DNA of 18,441 nucleotides from JBBDWJ01 sp040902925 (GTDB taxonomy: Bacteria > Acidobacteriota > Terriglobia > Bryobacterales > UBA6623): contig JBBDWJ010000233.1 of NCBI GenBank assembly GCA_040902925.1, positions 1-18,441 of the forward strand. Reading direction: 5' to 3'. The position numbers were made by a program, and so were the translations under genes. Below are positions 7,166 through 13,892 of this stretch, one piece after another (the stretch's first letter is position 1; each line of letters begins with the position of its first letter). The notes below the pieces were generated by a model. That model made no database searches and had not been told where the DNA came from. It saw only the letters and a program-made list of their open reading frames with translations.

Positions 7166-8095
7166 GTGCGAGGCGTTGCCGCCGGGTGGCTGTGCGCCGC
7201 CGCGTGGCTGTGCGCCGCAGCGTGGCTGTGCGCCGTCGTGGTTTCACTGCCCGCGGCCGGCGCTGAGCTGCTGACGGATTTCGCTGCTTCCGAGGCGCGT
7301 AGCGAATACGGCACGGTGAGCGAGATCGAGTTCTCGACTGGGCTGGTCGAGCTCGAGTCCGGCGTGCTGGCGCATCACCTGGCGCAGGCAATGAAAGACT
7401 TCCGGTTCGCCGAACCCGTCTGGGTGATCGCTTACCGGACGCAAGTCGTCGATGCGGCCGGGCGCGCGCCGCGCGAGAACCTACTCTGCCACACCTTTTT
7501 TGGAGATCAGCGCGTGACGCAGCATCACGACTGGGACATGCGCGGCATCTACTCCGACGCTTTTACGCCCGACGTGCGGGTTCCCGACGGTTTCGCGATC
7601 CCGCTGGGGCCCGATGACCGGCTGCACTGGATGCCGATGTTCAACAACCGCTCACTCCATCCGACGCGGGTAGAGATGAGGGTCCGCGTGACTCTGATCC
7701 GCGAAAAAGATCTGCTCAAACCGCTCAAGCCTCTCTACGCAAGCCTGCAAAGCGTGCAGGTTCCTCACTTGTACTTTGTTCCCCCCGGACACGATGAGAA
7801 GCAGGTCACTTTCGAAGCCCCGTTCGACGGTGCAATTCATTTTCTTGGCACGCATATACATCCCTATGGCGTGTCGATTGAGCTGTATAACGTTTCGCGG
7901 AACGAGCGGGTTTGGAAAGGGACGCGAACAGACGATTCGGAACGCGCAACGGCGCCCATGGAGGTGTATTCCAGCCTGGCCGGCTATGCGGTGCGCACGG
8001 GTGAAAAGTATCGGGTAACAGCCGTTTATGAAAACCCGACCGCGGACCCGATCGATGCCATGGCGGGACTGTTTCTTCTTTATTCGCGGCAATAA
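7166..8095 (+). CDS. Secreted PHM/Nod19-like copper-site protein
   Basis: From GTG 7166 the product is 309 aa. A signal peptide with a short basic start (VRGVAAG) and a core of tandem WLCAAA units ends near LPAAGA. The mature part resembles copper type II ascorbate-dependent monooxygenases (PHM/DBM) and plant Nod19 proteins, which have two linked jelly-roll domains, each binding one copper. The second-site ligands are visible: H230 and H232 in THIHPYG, and M299 in DAMAGLFLLY, which parallels the PHM 'DEMCNLYIMYY' end. At the first site, LLCHTFF (C108-H109) falls where PHM has His-His, and MPMFNN (M158) where PHM has the 'VHYG' histidine. The first copper site would therefore be altered. The frame is open to a GTG at 6995, but that start would bury the signal peptide behind 57 extra residues. 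The TonB receptor gene starts 72 bp downstream. Family assignment is a motif-level inference. Confidence 0.65.
   Translation: MRGVAAGWLCAAAWLCAAAWLCAVVVSLPAAGAELLTDFAASEARSEYGTVSEIEFSTGLVELESGVLAHHLAQAMKDFRFAEPVWVIAYRTQVVDAAGRAPRENLLCHTFFGDQRVTQHHDWDMRGIYSDAFTPDVRVPDGFAIPLGPDDRLHWMPMFNNRSLHPTRVEMRVRVTLIREKDLLKPLKPLYASLQSVQVPHLYFVPPGHDEKQVTFEAPFDGAIHFLGTHIHPYGVSIELYNVSRNERVWKGTRTDDSERATAPMEVYSSLAGYAVRTGEKYRVTAVYENPTADPIDAMAGLFLLYSRQ
7186..7239 (+). repeat. Three 18-bp tandem repeats in signal-peptide region
   Basis: The unit GTGGCTGTGCGCCGCCGC is present three times (7186-7203, 7204-7221, 7222-7239), the second and third copies with minor changes. It is in frame and encodes WLCAAA, WLCAAA, WLCAVV, which make up most of the hydrophobic core of the export signal. 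Confidence 0.9.
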
Positions 8096-8161
8096 GCGAT
8101 GTGGTTTCACCGGCAAAGCTAAGGGGCATTTGTCTCTGTGAGTCTGAAGGTAGCCTGAGGA

Positions 8162-8197
8162 GTTTGTATGACGAGATGGGTTTGTATGACAAGAAGG
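8162..8197 (+). repeat. 18-bp tandem duplication spanning the receptor start codon
   Basis: GTTTGTATGACGAGATGG (8162-8179) is followed directly by a copy differing at two positions (8180-8197). Each copy carries an in-frame ATG (8168 and 8186). Only the first is well spaced from the Shine-Dalgarno GAGGAG (8156-8161). Confidence 0.85.
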
Positions 8198-11100
8198 GGT
8201 GGATACGTTCGATTGTTGGCAATCGCACTTGTTCTGGCCGCTTTCGCGATTTCTGCAGTGGGGCAGGTTCGTGATACGGCGTCTCTATTTGGAACCGTTT
8301 CCGACGCGCAAGGGGCGGTCATTCCCGGAGCGCAGGTCGTCTTGACCAGCGCGGCGACCAGCCAAACGCGCAGCGCCGAAACCGACTCGGCGGGCGGTTA
8401 TATTTTCACGCTGCTGCCGGTGGGCAGCTACACCATGACCGTCGAGCAGGCCGGTTTCTCAAAGGCCGAGCGGACCGGCATTCTATTGCAAGCCAACGAA
8501 AACATCCGGGCCGACGTGGCCTTGGAGGTCGGCAACGTTACCGAAACGGTCACGGTGGAGGCTTCGGCTATCGCCGTGGACACGCGGTCGGCGACGCTAA
8601 ACACGACCGTGGACTCCAGGCGCGTGGTGGAGCTGCCTTTGAACGGCCGCAATCCCGCCGACCTGGTGCTGCTGGCGCCGGGCGTGGCTTCGGGCACGGG
8701 CAATAACAGCGGCGACGTGGGCGGATCGGCATGGCGCCCTCGCGGCCAGAAGGAAGTCACCGTCAACGGCTCGCGGAATAACAACCTGCGGTACACGCTC
8801 GACGGCGGAACCAACATGGACGATTTGGTGAACGGCAACCTCGATTTTCCGTTCCCCGATGCGGTCCAGGAGTTCAGCGCCCAGACCAGCAATATGGGCG
8901 TCGAGTTGGGCGGACATTCGGGCGGCGTGTTGAACATCGTCACCAAGTCCGGCACCAACGAGTTTCACGGCAACGGATTCTGGTTCGTGCGCAACACCGA
9001 GCTAAACGCCACGAACTTCTTTTCCCAACGGCAGGACCTGCTGAAACGCAACCAGTACGGCTTCACCGCCGGCGGCCCGATCGTAAAGAACAAGTTCTTT
9101 GCCTTCGGCGGCGCGCAGAAGCTGACGATCCGCCAGGCGGCCGGTAACAACCGCGACCAATCTTTAACGGCTGCGGAACGCGCCGGAGATTTTTCGAGCA
9201 ATCCGATCACTCTTTACGACCCGCTGAGCAACGGCACGCCGTTCTCCAACAACACGATACCGACCAACCGGCTGGCCGCTCCTTCCCTGAAGCTGCTTTC
9301 GCTTTCGCCGCTGCCGGACGCCGAAGGTTTCGTTCGCTACACGATCTCGCAGCCTGACGACGGCGAGCAGTACATCGGCAAGTTCGATTACGTTCACAGC
9401 GATAAGAACAGCTTCGTTTTTCGCTTCTTCAAGAGCGATGGAAACACGCCGTTTAGCTCGCAGCCGGACAATATCCATGCCGCGCGATACGGCGGCTTCC
9501 GCGATGCGGAATCGGCCACACTGGGTCACACGTTGATTCTCAACCCGACCACTGTGGTGCACACGCAGTTCACCGCCGCGCACCAGCTCGCCAATATCGC
9601 CACCGACTTCCCCTTGACCACAGCCGATCTGGGAGTCGCCGTGAACCCCAACGGCAACCACATCGACATCCGGATGGACAATAGTGGTGTAGCGTTCAAT
9701 CGGCCTTTGCACCCGATCCGTTTCGGTCGTGGCAGCTTCGAGCTGTCGCATGACTGGAACTTTTCGAAGGGCAATCACAGCCTGGTGGCTGGCTTCAGCG
9801 TTGTGCGTAAGCGCTTCAACAACAACACCTTATTCCACAGCTCGGGCGAAATTACGTTCGACGGCCACGTCACCGGGTTCGGCGACGAGAGCGGCTTCGA
9901 CCGCGCCGACTTCATGCTGGGCGCATTCTCGTTCTTCACCCAGAACAGCGGTGAAATCGAGCAGCGCCGGGGCACGCAAAGCGGCTATTACTTCGGCGAC
10001 ACCTGGAAGGTGAGGCCGGGGCTGACCCTGAATTTCGGGCTGCGCTACGAGCCCTACCAACTGTTCGCCGATGAGCTCGACCGCAACCAGACCTTCGACC
10101 TTGCCGCCAACCAAGCCGGCATCCGGTCGGAGATTTACAGAAACGCCCTGCCGGGCTTGTTCTATCACGGCGACAAGAGGCCGCCCGGATACGGCGGCGG
10201 CGACACCTTCGGCCGGGTCGTGACCGATCCGGACTACAACAATTTGGCGCCGCGGTTTGGGTTCGCCTGGGATCCCTTCGGGGACGGCAAGACCAGCGTC
10301 CGGGGCGGCTACGCCATCTTCTACGACGGGCCGTCGCTGAACGCCCAGAACGACGCCAACAACGTCACGCCTTTCAGCTACAACGTCGAATACCAGGACG
10401 GCTCGTTTGCGCAGCCGTTTCTGGGGCGCGAGGCCCAGAACATCTTTCCGGTTAGCGCAGCCAATAAAGACGTACCGTTCCCGACACCGCTGTTCGTGAT
10501 TGTGTTGGACAAGAAATTCATCACACCCTACACGCAAAACTGGAGCTTGACGGTCGAGCGGGAGGTCTTGAACAACACCCTTGTCCGCGTCGGCTACGTC
10601 GGCACCAAGTCTACCCATCTGAAGAGCGAGTACGATCAGAACGCCCCGATCTACGATACGGGTCTCTCGCTCATCGAGAACCGCAACACAGTGAACGAAC
10701 GCCGTCCAGTCAAGGACTTCCTTACCATTTCGCGGTGGATGCCCGGTCTGAACCAGATCTACCACTCGCTGCAGTTGTCGGCGGACAAGCGCTATAGCCA
10801 AGGGTTCACCATCAGTACCGCTTACACCTGGGCGAAGAATCTGGACTACGTCTCCACCAACGGGTTCGGCGGCAGCCGCGGCATCAACAATCCCTTCGAT
10901 TTCTTCTTCTCGCGCGGCCCCTCGAATCTGACCAGGGAGCATCGTTTCACAACCTCGTTTGTTTGGGACCTACCGTCGCCGAGCGGCCATCCGGCGGCCA
11001 ACGCGATCCTGGGCGGCTGGCGGTACAGCGGCATTGTCAGTCTGCAATCGGGGCGGGTATTCCAAGTGGGCGCCGCCAACAACCCGACTGCCGGAGCCGG

Positions 11101-11476
11101 TAGTGCGCGCGCCGACCTGGTGGGCGAGGGCTACCCGGTGCTCGATACCGGCCGCCCCAAGGGCGAGAAGCTCGAAGCTTATTTCGACACGGACCGCTTC
11201 GCGAATCCGCAGCCGAACTCCTTCGGAACGCTGGGACGCAACTCTATGGTCGGCCCGGGCTACGCCAACTACGATATGTCGCTCACCAAGGGCTGGGGGT
11301 TGCGCTTCCTCGGCGAGGGCGGCCGCATCGAGTATCGCTTCGAAGCTTTCAACCTGTTCAACTCAACCCATTTGAGCCTGCCGAACACCGGCCTGACGAA
11401 CCCCAATTTTGGGAGAATACTAGCCACAGACGGTGACCCGCGCATCCTACAAATGGCGCTCAGACTACTTTGGTAA
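8168..11476 (+). CDS. TonB-dependent receptor with N-terminal carboxypeptidase-like domain
   Basis: This 1,102-aa outer-membrane protein has a signal peptide ending near ISAVGQ. Next is a carboxypeptidase-regulatory-like beta-sandwich (about 36-120: GTVSDAQGAVIPGAQVVLTS through SYTMTVEQAGF), then a plug domain (about 145-270: VVELPLNGRNPADLVLLAPGV, YTLDGGTNMDD, GGVLNIVTKSGTNEFHG). A long barrel follows, with GYYFGDTWKVRPGLTLNFGLRYE and a C-terminal aromatic end (MALRLLW). This is the Oar/SusC-like acidobacterial receptor type, thought to move bulky substrates across the outer membrane with TonB-ExbBD energy; no TonB box is obvious. The ATG at 8168 has GAGGAG seven bases ahead; the second ATG at 8186 lies in a duplicated copy. 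The molybdoenzyme start follows the stop by 10 bp, so the two are probably co-transcribed. The substrate cannot be told from sequence. Confidence 0.95.
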   Translation: MTRWVCMTRRGGYVRLLAIALVLAAFAISAVGQVRDTASLFGTVSDAQGAVIPGAQVVLTSAATSQTRSAETDSAGGYIFTLLPVGSYTMTVEQAGFSKAERTGILLQANENIRADVALEVGNVTETVTVEASAIAVDTRSATLNTTVDSRRVVELPLNGRNPADLVLLAPGVASGTGNNSGDVGGSAWRPRGQKEVTVNGSRNNNLRYTLDGGTNMDDLVNGNLDFPFPDAVQEFSAQTSNMGVELGGHSGGVLNIVTKSGTNEFHGNGFWFVRNTELNATNFFSQRQDLLKRNQYGFTAGGPIVKNKFFAFGGAQKLTIRQAAGNNRDQSLTAAERAGDFSSNPITLYDPLSNGTPFSNNTIPTNRLAAPSLKLLSLSPLPDAEGFVRYTISQPDDGEQYIGKFDYVHSDKNSFVFRFFKSDGNTPFSSQPDNIHAARYGGFRDAESATLGHTLILNPTTVVHTQFTAAHQLANIATDFPLTTADLGVAVNPNGNHIDIRMDNSGVAFNRPLHPIRFGRGSFELSHDWNFSKGNHSLVAGFSVVRKRFNNNTLFHSSGEITFDGHVTGFGDESGFDRADFMLGAFSFFTQNSGEIEQRRGTQSGYYFGDTWKVRPGLTLNFGLRYEPYQLFADELDRNQTFDLAANQAGIRSEIYRNALPGLFYHGDKRPPGYGGGDTFGRVVTDPDYNNLAPRFGFAWDPFGDGKTSVRGGYAIFYDGPSLNAQNDANNVTPFSYNVEYQDGSFAQPFLGREAQNIFPVSAANKDVPFPTPLFVIVLDKKFITPYTQNWSLTVEREVLNNTLVRVGYVGTKSTHLKSEYDQNAPIYDTGLSLIENRNTVNERRPVKDFLTISRWMPGLNQIYHSLQLSADKRYSQGFTISTAYTWAKNLDYVSTNGFGGSRGINNPFDFFFSRGPSNLTREHRFTTSFVWDLPSPSGHPAANAILGGWRYSGIVSLQSGRVFQVGAANNPTAGAGSARADLVGEGYPVLDTGRPKGEKLEAYFDTDRFANPQPNSFGTLGRNSMVGPGYANYDMSLTKGWGLRFLGEGGRIEYRFEAFNLFNSTHLSLPNTGLTNPNFGRILATDGDPRILQMALRLLW

Positions 11477-11486
11477 GCGGGATGGG

Positions 11487-12497
11487 ATGCTGATCCTGTC
11501 CCGCCGGGCTTTCCTGGGCGGCAGCCTCGCCGCTGCCGCCTGGGGGCCACAACCCGAAATCAGCGCTTTTGATCTTTCCCTGCTGGACGACGGCCTGACG
11601 CCGCTGGAGTCGTTTTTCGTCCGCGAACATTTTCCGATGCCGAAGGTGTCGGCGCACGGCTGGATGCTACCGATTGGCGGCGCGGTCGCGGCTCCTTTCG
11701 AGATTTCCTACGACGATCTGGTGCGATCACCTCGCACTACGTTGCCGGTCACGGTGGAGTGCGCCGAGAATCCTGTCGGGGGCGGTTTGGTGAGCCATGC
11801 CGAGTGGACTGGCGTGACTTTAGGTTCGCTGCTTGAGCGGGCGCAGCCGGCGGCCGAAGCTCGCGCCGTGCGTTTTGTGGGGGCGGACGGTTACTCGCGA
11901 TCGATTTTGCTCGACAAGGCGCTGCACGGCGATACGCTCATCGCACACGTCATGAACGGCGAGCGGCTTCCCGAAAAACATGGCTTTCCGATGCGGGTGG
12001 TTGTCCCCGGCTGGTATGGCATGGATGCCGTGAAGTGGCTGCAGCGTATTGAAGTGCTCAACGCGGACGACAGCGCGATGACACGCGACTACGTCAGACT
12101 GACTCGCTCGATGCTGCTGGGAATGCGGCCCGCCGGCCGGGTATCCGCGATGAACGTGAAGGCCGTTTTTTCGCGGCCCGTGGATGGCGCGATTCTCAGC
12201 GGAAGGAAATTCATCGTGCGCGGCGCCGCCTGGGCCGGCGAAAACCGTGTTCGCTCGGTCGAGGTGAGCGCCGACGGCGGCACGTCGTGGTCCGCTGCGC
12301 ATCTCCCCGCCGAAGCTCAGCCTTACGCTTGGGTGCACTGGGATTACGATTGGAAGGCGCCGGGACCTGGGATGCACGAATTGGTCGTGCGCGCCCACGA
12401 CGAGGCGGGGCGCAGCCAGCCTGCCGAGCGCGCCGGCGACCGCGGCGATGACTACGAACAGGATTCCTGGCAACGCGTTCGCGTGATGGTGAGCTGA
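11487..12497 (+). CDS. Tat-exported sulfite-oxidase-family molybdoenzyme
   Basis: From ATG 11487 the protein is 336 aa. It opens with a twin-arginine signal (SRRAFLGGSLAAAAWG, R6-R7), implying folded export to the periplasm. The oxidoreductase molybdopterin domain (about 40-210) contains C92 in VTVECAENP, the expected molybdenum-ligating cysteine. It also has GFPMRVVVPGWYGMDAVKWLQRIEV, a hallmark of sulfite oxidase, SorA and SoxC relatives. The C-terminal Ig-like dimerisation domain follows (about 225-330: PVDGAILSGRKFIVRGAAWAGENRVRSVEVSADGG). There is no heme domain, so electrons would go to a separate cytochrome. The family's usual CAGN reads CAEN here. The frame stays open 18 codons upstream, but that start overlaps the receptor gene and would displace the Tat motif. 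The TPR gene overlaps its stop (TGATG). Sulfite is only a family default substrate. Confidence 0.88.
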   Translation: MLILSRRAFLGGSLAAAAWGPQPEISAFDLSLLDDGLTPLESFFVREHFPMPKVSAHGWMLPIGGAVAAPFEISYDDLVRSPRTTLPVTVECAENPVGGGLVSHAEWTGVTLGSLLERAQPAAEARAVRFVGADGYSRSILLDKALHGDTLIAHVMNGERLPEKHGFPMRVVVPGWYGMDAVKWLQRIEVLNADDSAMTRDYVRLTRSMLLGMRPAGRVSAMNVKAVFSRPVDGAILSGRKFIVRGAAWAGENRVRSVEVSADGGTSWSAAHLPAEAQPYAWVHWDYDWKAPGPGMHELVVRAHDEAGRSQPAERAGDRGDDYEQDSWQRVRVMVS

Positions 12498-13660
12498 TGC
12501 GTTTACTGGCTCTGCTGTTGATGGTAGTAGTTCTGCCGGCGCAGTCCCCCGCCCCGCTCGACCAAGCTGACGCGGCGTTTCGATCCGGAGATCTTGCGAA
12601 GGCGTCGGAGCTTGCGCGAAAGGCGCTGGAGCAGGATCAAGGCTCGGTTCACGCGCACATGATCCTAGGAGTGATTGCCGCGCAGGCCACCGATTGGAAT
12701 GCGGCGGACAAACACTTTCAGTCGGTCATCAAGCTGCAGCCGCAGAATCCGTTTGGGTATTTCTACCTCGGACAATCGGCGCTTTATCAGCAGCGCTGGG
12801 AGCAGGCTGCCGGCCACTTTACGAAAGCCGCGGCGGCGAATTATCCCGATCCGCAACGGCTGATGATCGAGCTGGCGCTTGCGCAGAACCAGTCAGGAAA
12901 TCCCCAACAAGCGTTGGAGAGTCTCAGCAAGGTTCAGCCGCCGCCCGCGGGCCCGCTGGCCGCGCAGTATCACGCGGTGACCGGCTTCGCGCTCGGAAAG
13001 CTCAACCAGCCCGCCGCGGCCATCGAAGCGATGCGGCGCGCGCGCGACCTCGACGAAAGCAGCGCGCATTACTGGGAGTTCTTGATCGATGCGCTGATCA
13101 GCGCCGATGATACGTACAAGGCGTTGGTGGAAGCGATTCAGGCGCAGAAGAAATTCCCCGATAACGCTGAGATCCAGTATTGGTTTGCGATCGCGAGCTA
13201 TTACGTTGCCGAGAGCCCTTTGACGAAGCTGGCGTTACGGAATTTGCGGGAGGCCGACCCCGAAAGCCCGCGGGTATTGCTGGTTGAGGGGCTGCTTTAT
13301 CGCAAGCAAGGCCGGGCGCAAGAGGCCATGCAAACCTTTACTCAGGCCGCCGAGAAAGGCGTGCCCGACGCTCACTTGCTGCTTGGCATTCTCCATAAGG
13401 AAGATGGCGAATACGAAGCCGCCGAACGCGAGTTTCGTGAGGCCGAGAACGCCAACGCCGGCAACGGGCAGGTTTTGCTCGAGCTGGGAAAGCTGTTGCT
13501 TGTGCGGGGAAATCTGAAGGAAGCACAGGCGCGGCTGGAGCGGGCGCTCGCGGCGATGCCCGACAAGGCCGGGGTTCACTATCAGCTTGGATTGCTGTAC
13601 GGCCGGTTGGGGGAGACCGAAAAGGCGCAACAGCATCTTCGCCGCTCGCGGCAGCCGTAG
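12497..13660 (+). CDS. Secreted TPR-repeat protein
   Basis: The 387-aa product has a short signal peptide (MRLLALLLMVVVLPAQ) followed by about nine to ten tetratricopeptide repeats. Clear examples are ADAAFRSGDLAKASELARKALEQDQ, PFGYFYLGQSALYQQRWEQAAGHFTKA, RVLLVEGLLYRKQGRAQEAMQTFTQAA, AHLLLGILHKEDGEYEAAEREFREAE, VLLELGKLLLVRGNLKEAQARLERAL and VHYQLGLLYGRLGETEKAQQHLRRS. TPR solenoids mediate protein-protein contacts; in this setting it may act as a periplasmic scaffold for the molybdoenzyme or receptor. The ATG shares its A with the TGA of the upstream gene (TGATG), implying translational coupling. It ends the plus-strand unit, facing the GMC oxidoreductase gene. No catalytic domain is visible. 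Confidence 0.9.
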   Translation: MRLLALLLMVVVLPAQSPAPLDQADAAFRSGDLAKASELARKALEQDQGSVHAHMILGVIAAQATDWNAADKHFQSVIKLQPQNPFGYFYLGQSALYQQRWEQAAGHFTKAAAANYPDPQRLMIELALAQNQSGNPQQALESLSKVQPPPAGPLAAQYHAVTGFALGKLNQPAAAIEAMRRARDLDESSAHYWEFLIDALISADDTYKALVEAIQAQKKFPDNAEIQYWFAIASYYVAESPLTKLALRNLREADPESPRVLLVEGLLYRKQGRAQEAMQTFTQAAEKGVPDAHLLLGILHKEDGEYEAAEREFREAENANAGNGQVLLELGKLLLVRGNLKEAQARLERALAAMPDKAGVHYQLGLLYGRLGETEKAQQHLRRSRQP

Positions 13661-13725
13661 TAGCCCAGGGCCCGCGTTTCACATGGCCGCCGTGCTGGGG
13701 CTTCCGATGATGCCGCATATCAGAC

Positions 13726-13747
13726 GGGCGTAGCACGCTACGCCCCT
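13726..13747. repeat. Short palindromic repeat, copy 1
   Basis: GGGCGTAGC and GCTACGCCC pair perfectly around a 2-bp centre (AC). The same core recurs at 13849-13866, also followed by CCT, in the same convergent intergenic region. It resembles REP-type repetitive palindromes. Confidence 0.8.
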
Positions 13748-13770
13748 CGAGTTTGGCCTCGCGAACGGGG

Positions 13771-13820
13771 CAAAGACAAAGCAAGGCAAAAGGCAAAGTG
13801 CAAAAGGCAAAAGGCAAAAG
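13771..13820. repeat. A-rich short tandem repeat (GGCAAAA units)
   Basis: About 50 bp of imperfect seven-base units around AAAGGCA (including CAAAGACAAAGCAAGG, AAAGGCAAAGTG and three AAAAGGC copies) lie between the two palindromes. The composition is strikingly A-rich for this genome. Read on the minus strand it gives T-rich sequence just after the hairpin at 13828-13846. Confidence 0.75.
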
Positions 13821-13827
13821 GGGTCCT

Positions 13828-13846
13828 GCCGCACCTGCCGTGCGGC
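13828..13846 (-). terminator. Candidate hairpin terminator for the GMC gene
   Basis: GCCGCAC and GTGCGGC form a perfect 7-bp stem around CTGCC. On the minus strand, about 45 bp past the GMC stop codon, the stem is followed by AGGACCCC and then T-rich runs (CCTTTTGCCTTTT). This is terminator-like but not a clean U-tract. It could also serve the convergent plus-strand unit. Confidence 0.4.
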
Positions 13847-13848
13847 GA

Positions 13849-13866
13849 GGCGTAGCACGCTACGCC
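13849..13866. repeat. Short palindromic repeat, copy 2
   Basis: GGCGTAGC and GCTACGCC flank AC; the core is identical to copy 1 about 120 bp away. Copy 1 has one more pairing G/C at each end. Confidence 0.8.
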
Positions 13867-13892
13867 CCTACGCGAAATTGGGCCACCGCTTT

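Noticed and set aside
6681..7391. Decayed transposase on the minus strand (236 codons)
   Set aside because: No DDE, HTH or other transposase motif could be read, and the frame runs into the copper-protein gene.
9830..10942. A 370-codon minus-strand frame inside the receptor gene
   Set aside because: It is antisense to the conserved TonB barrel and is a GC-driven shadow.
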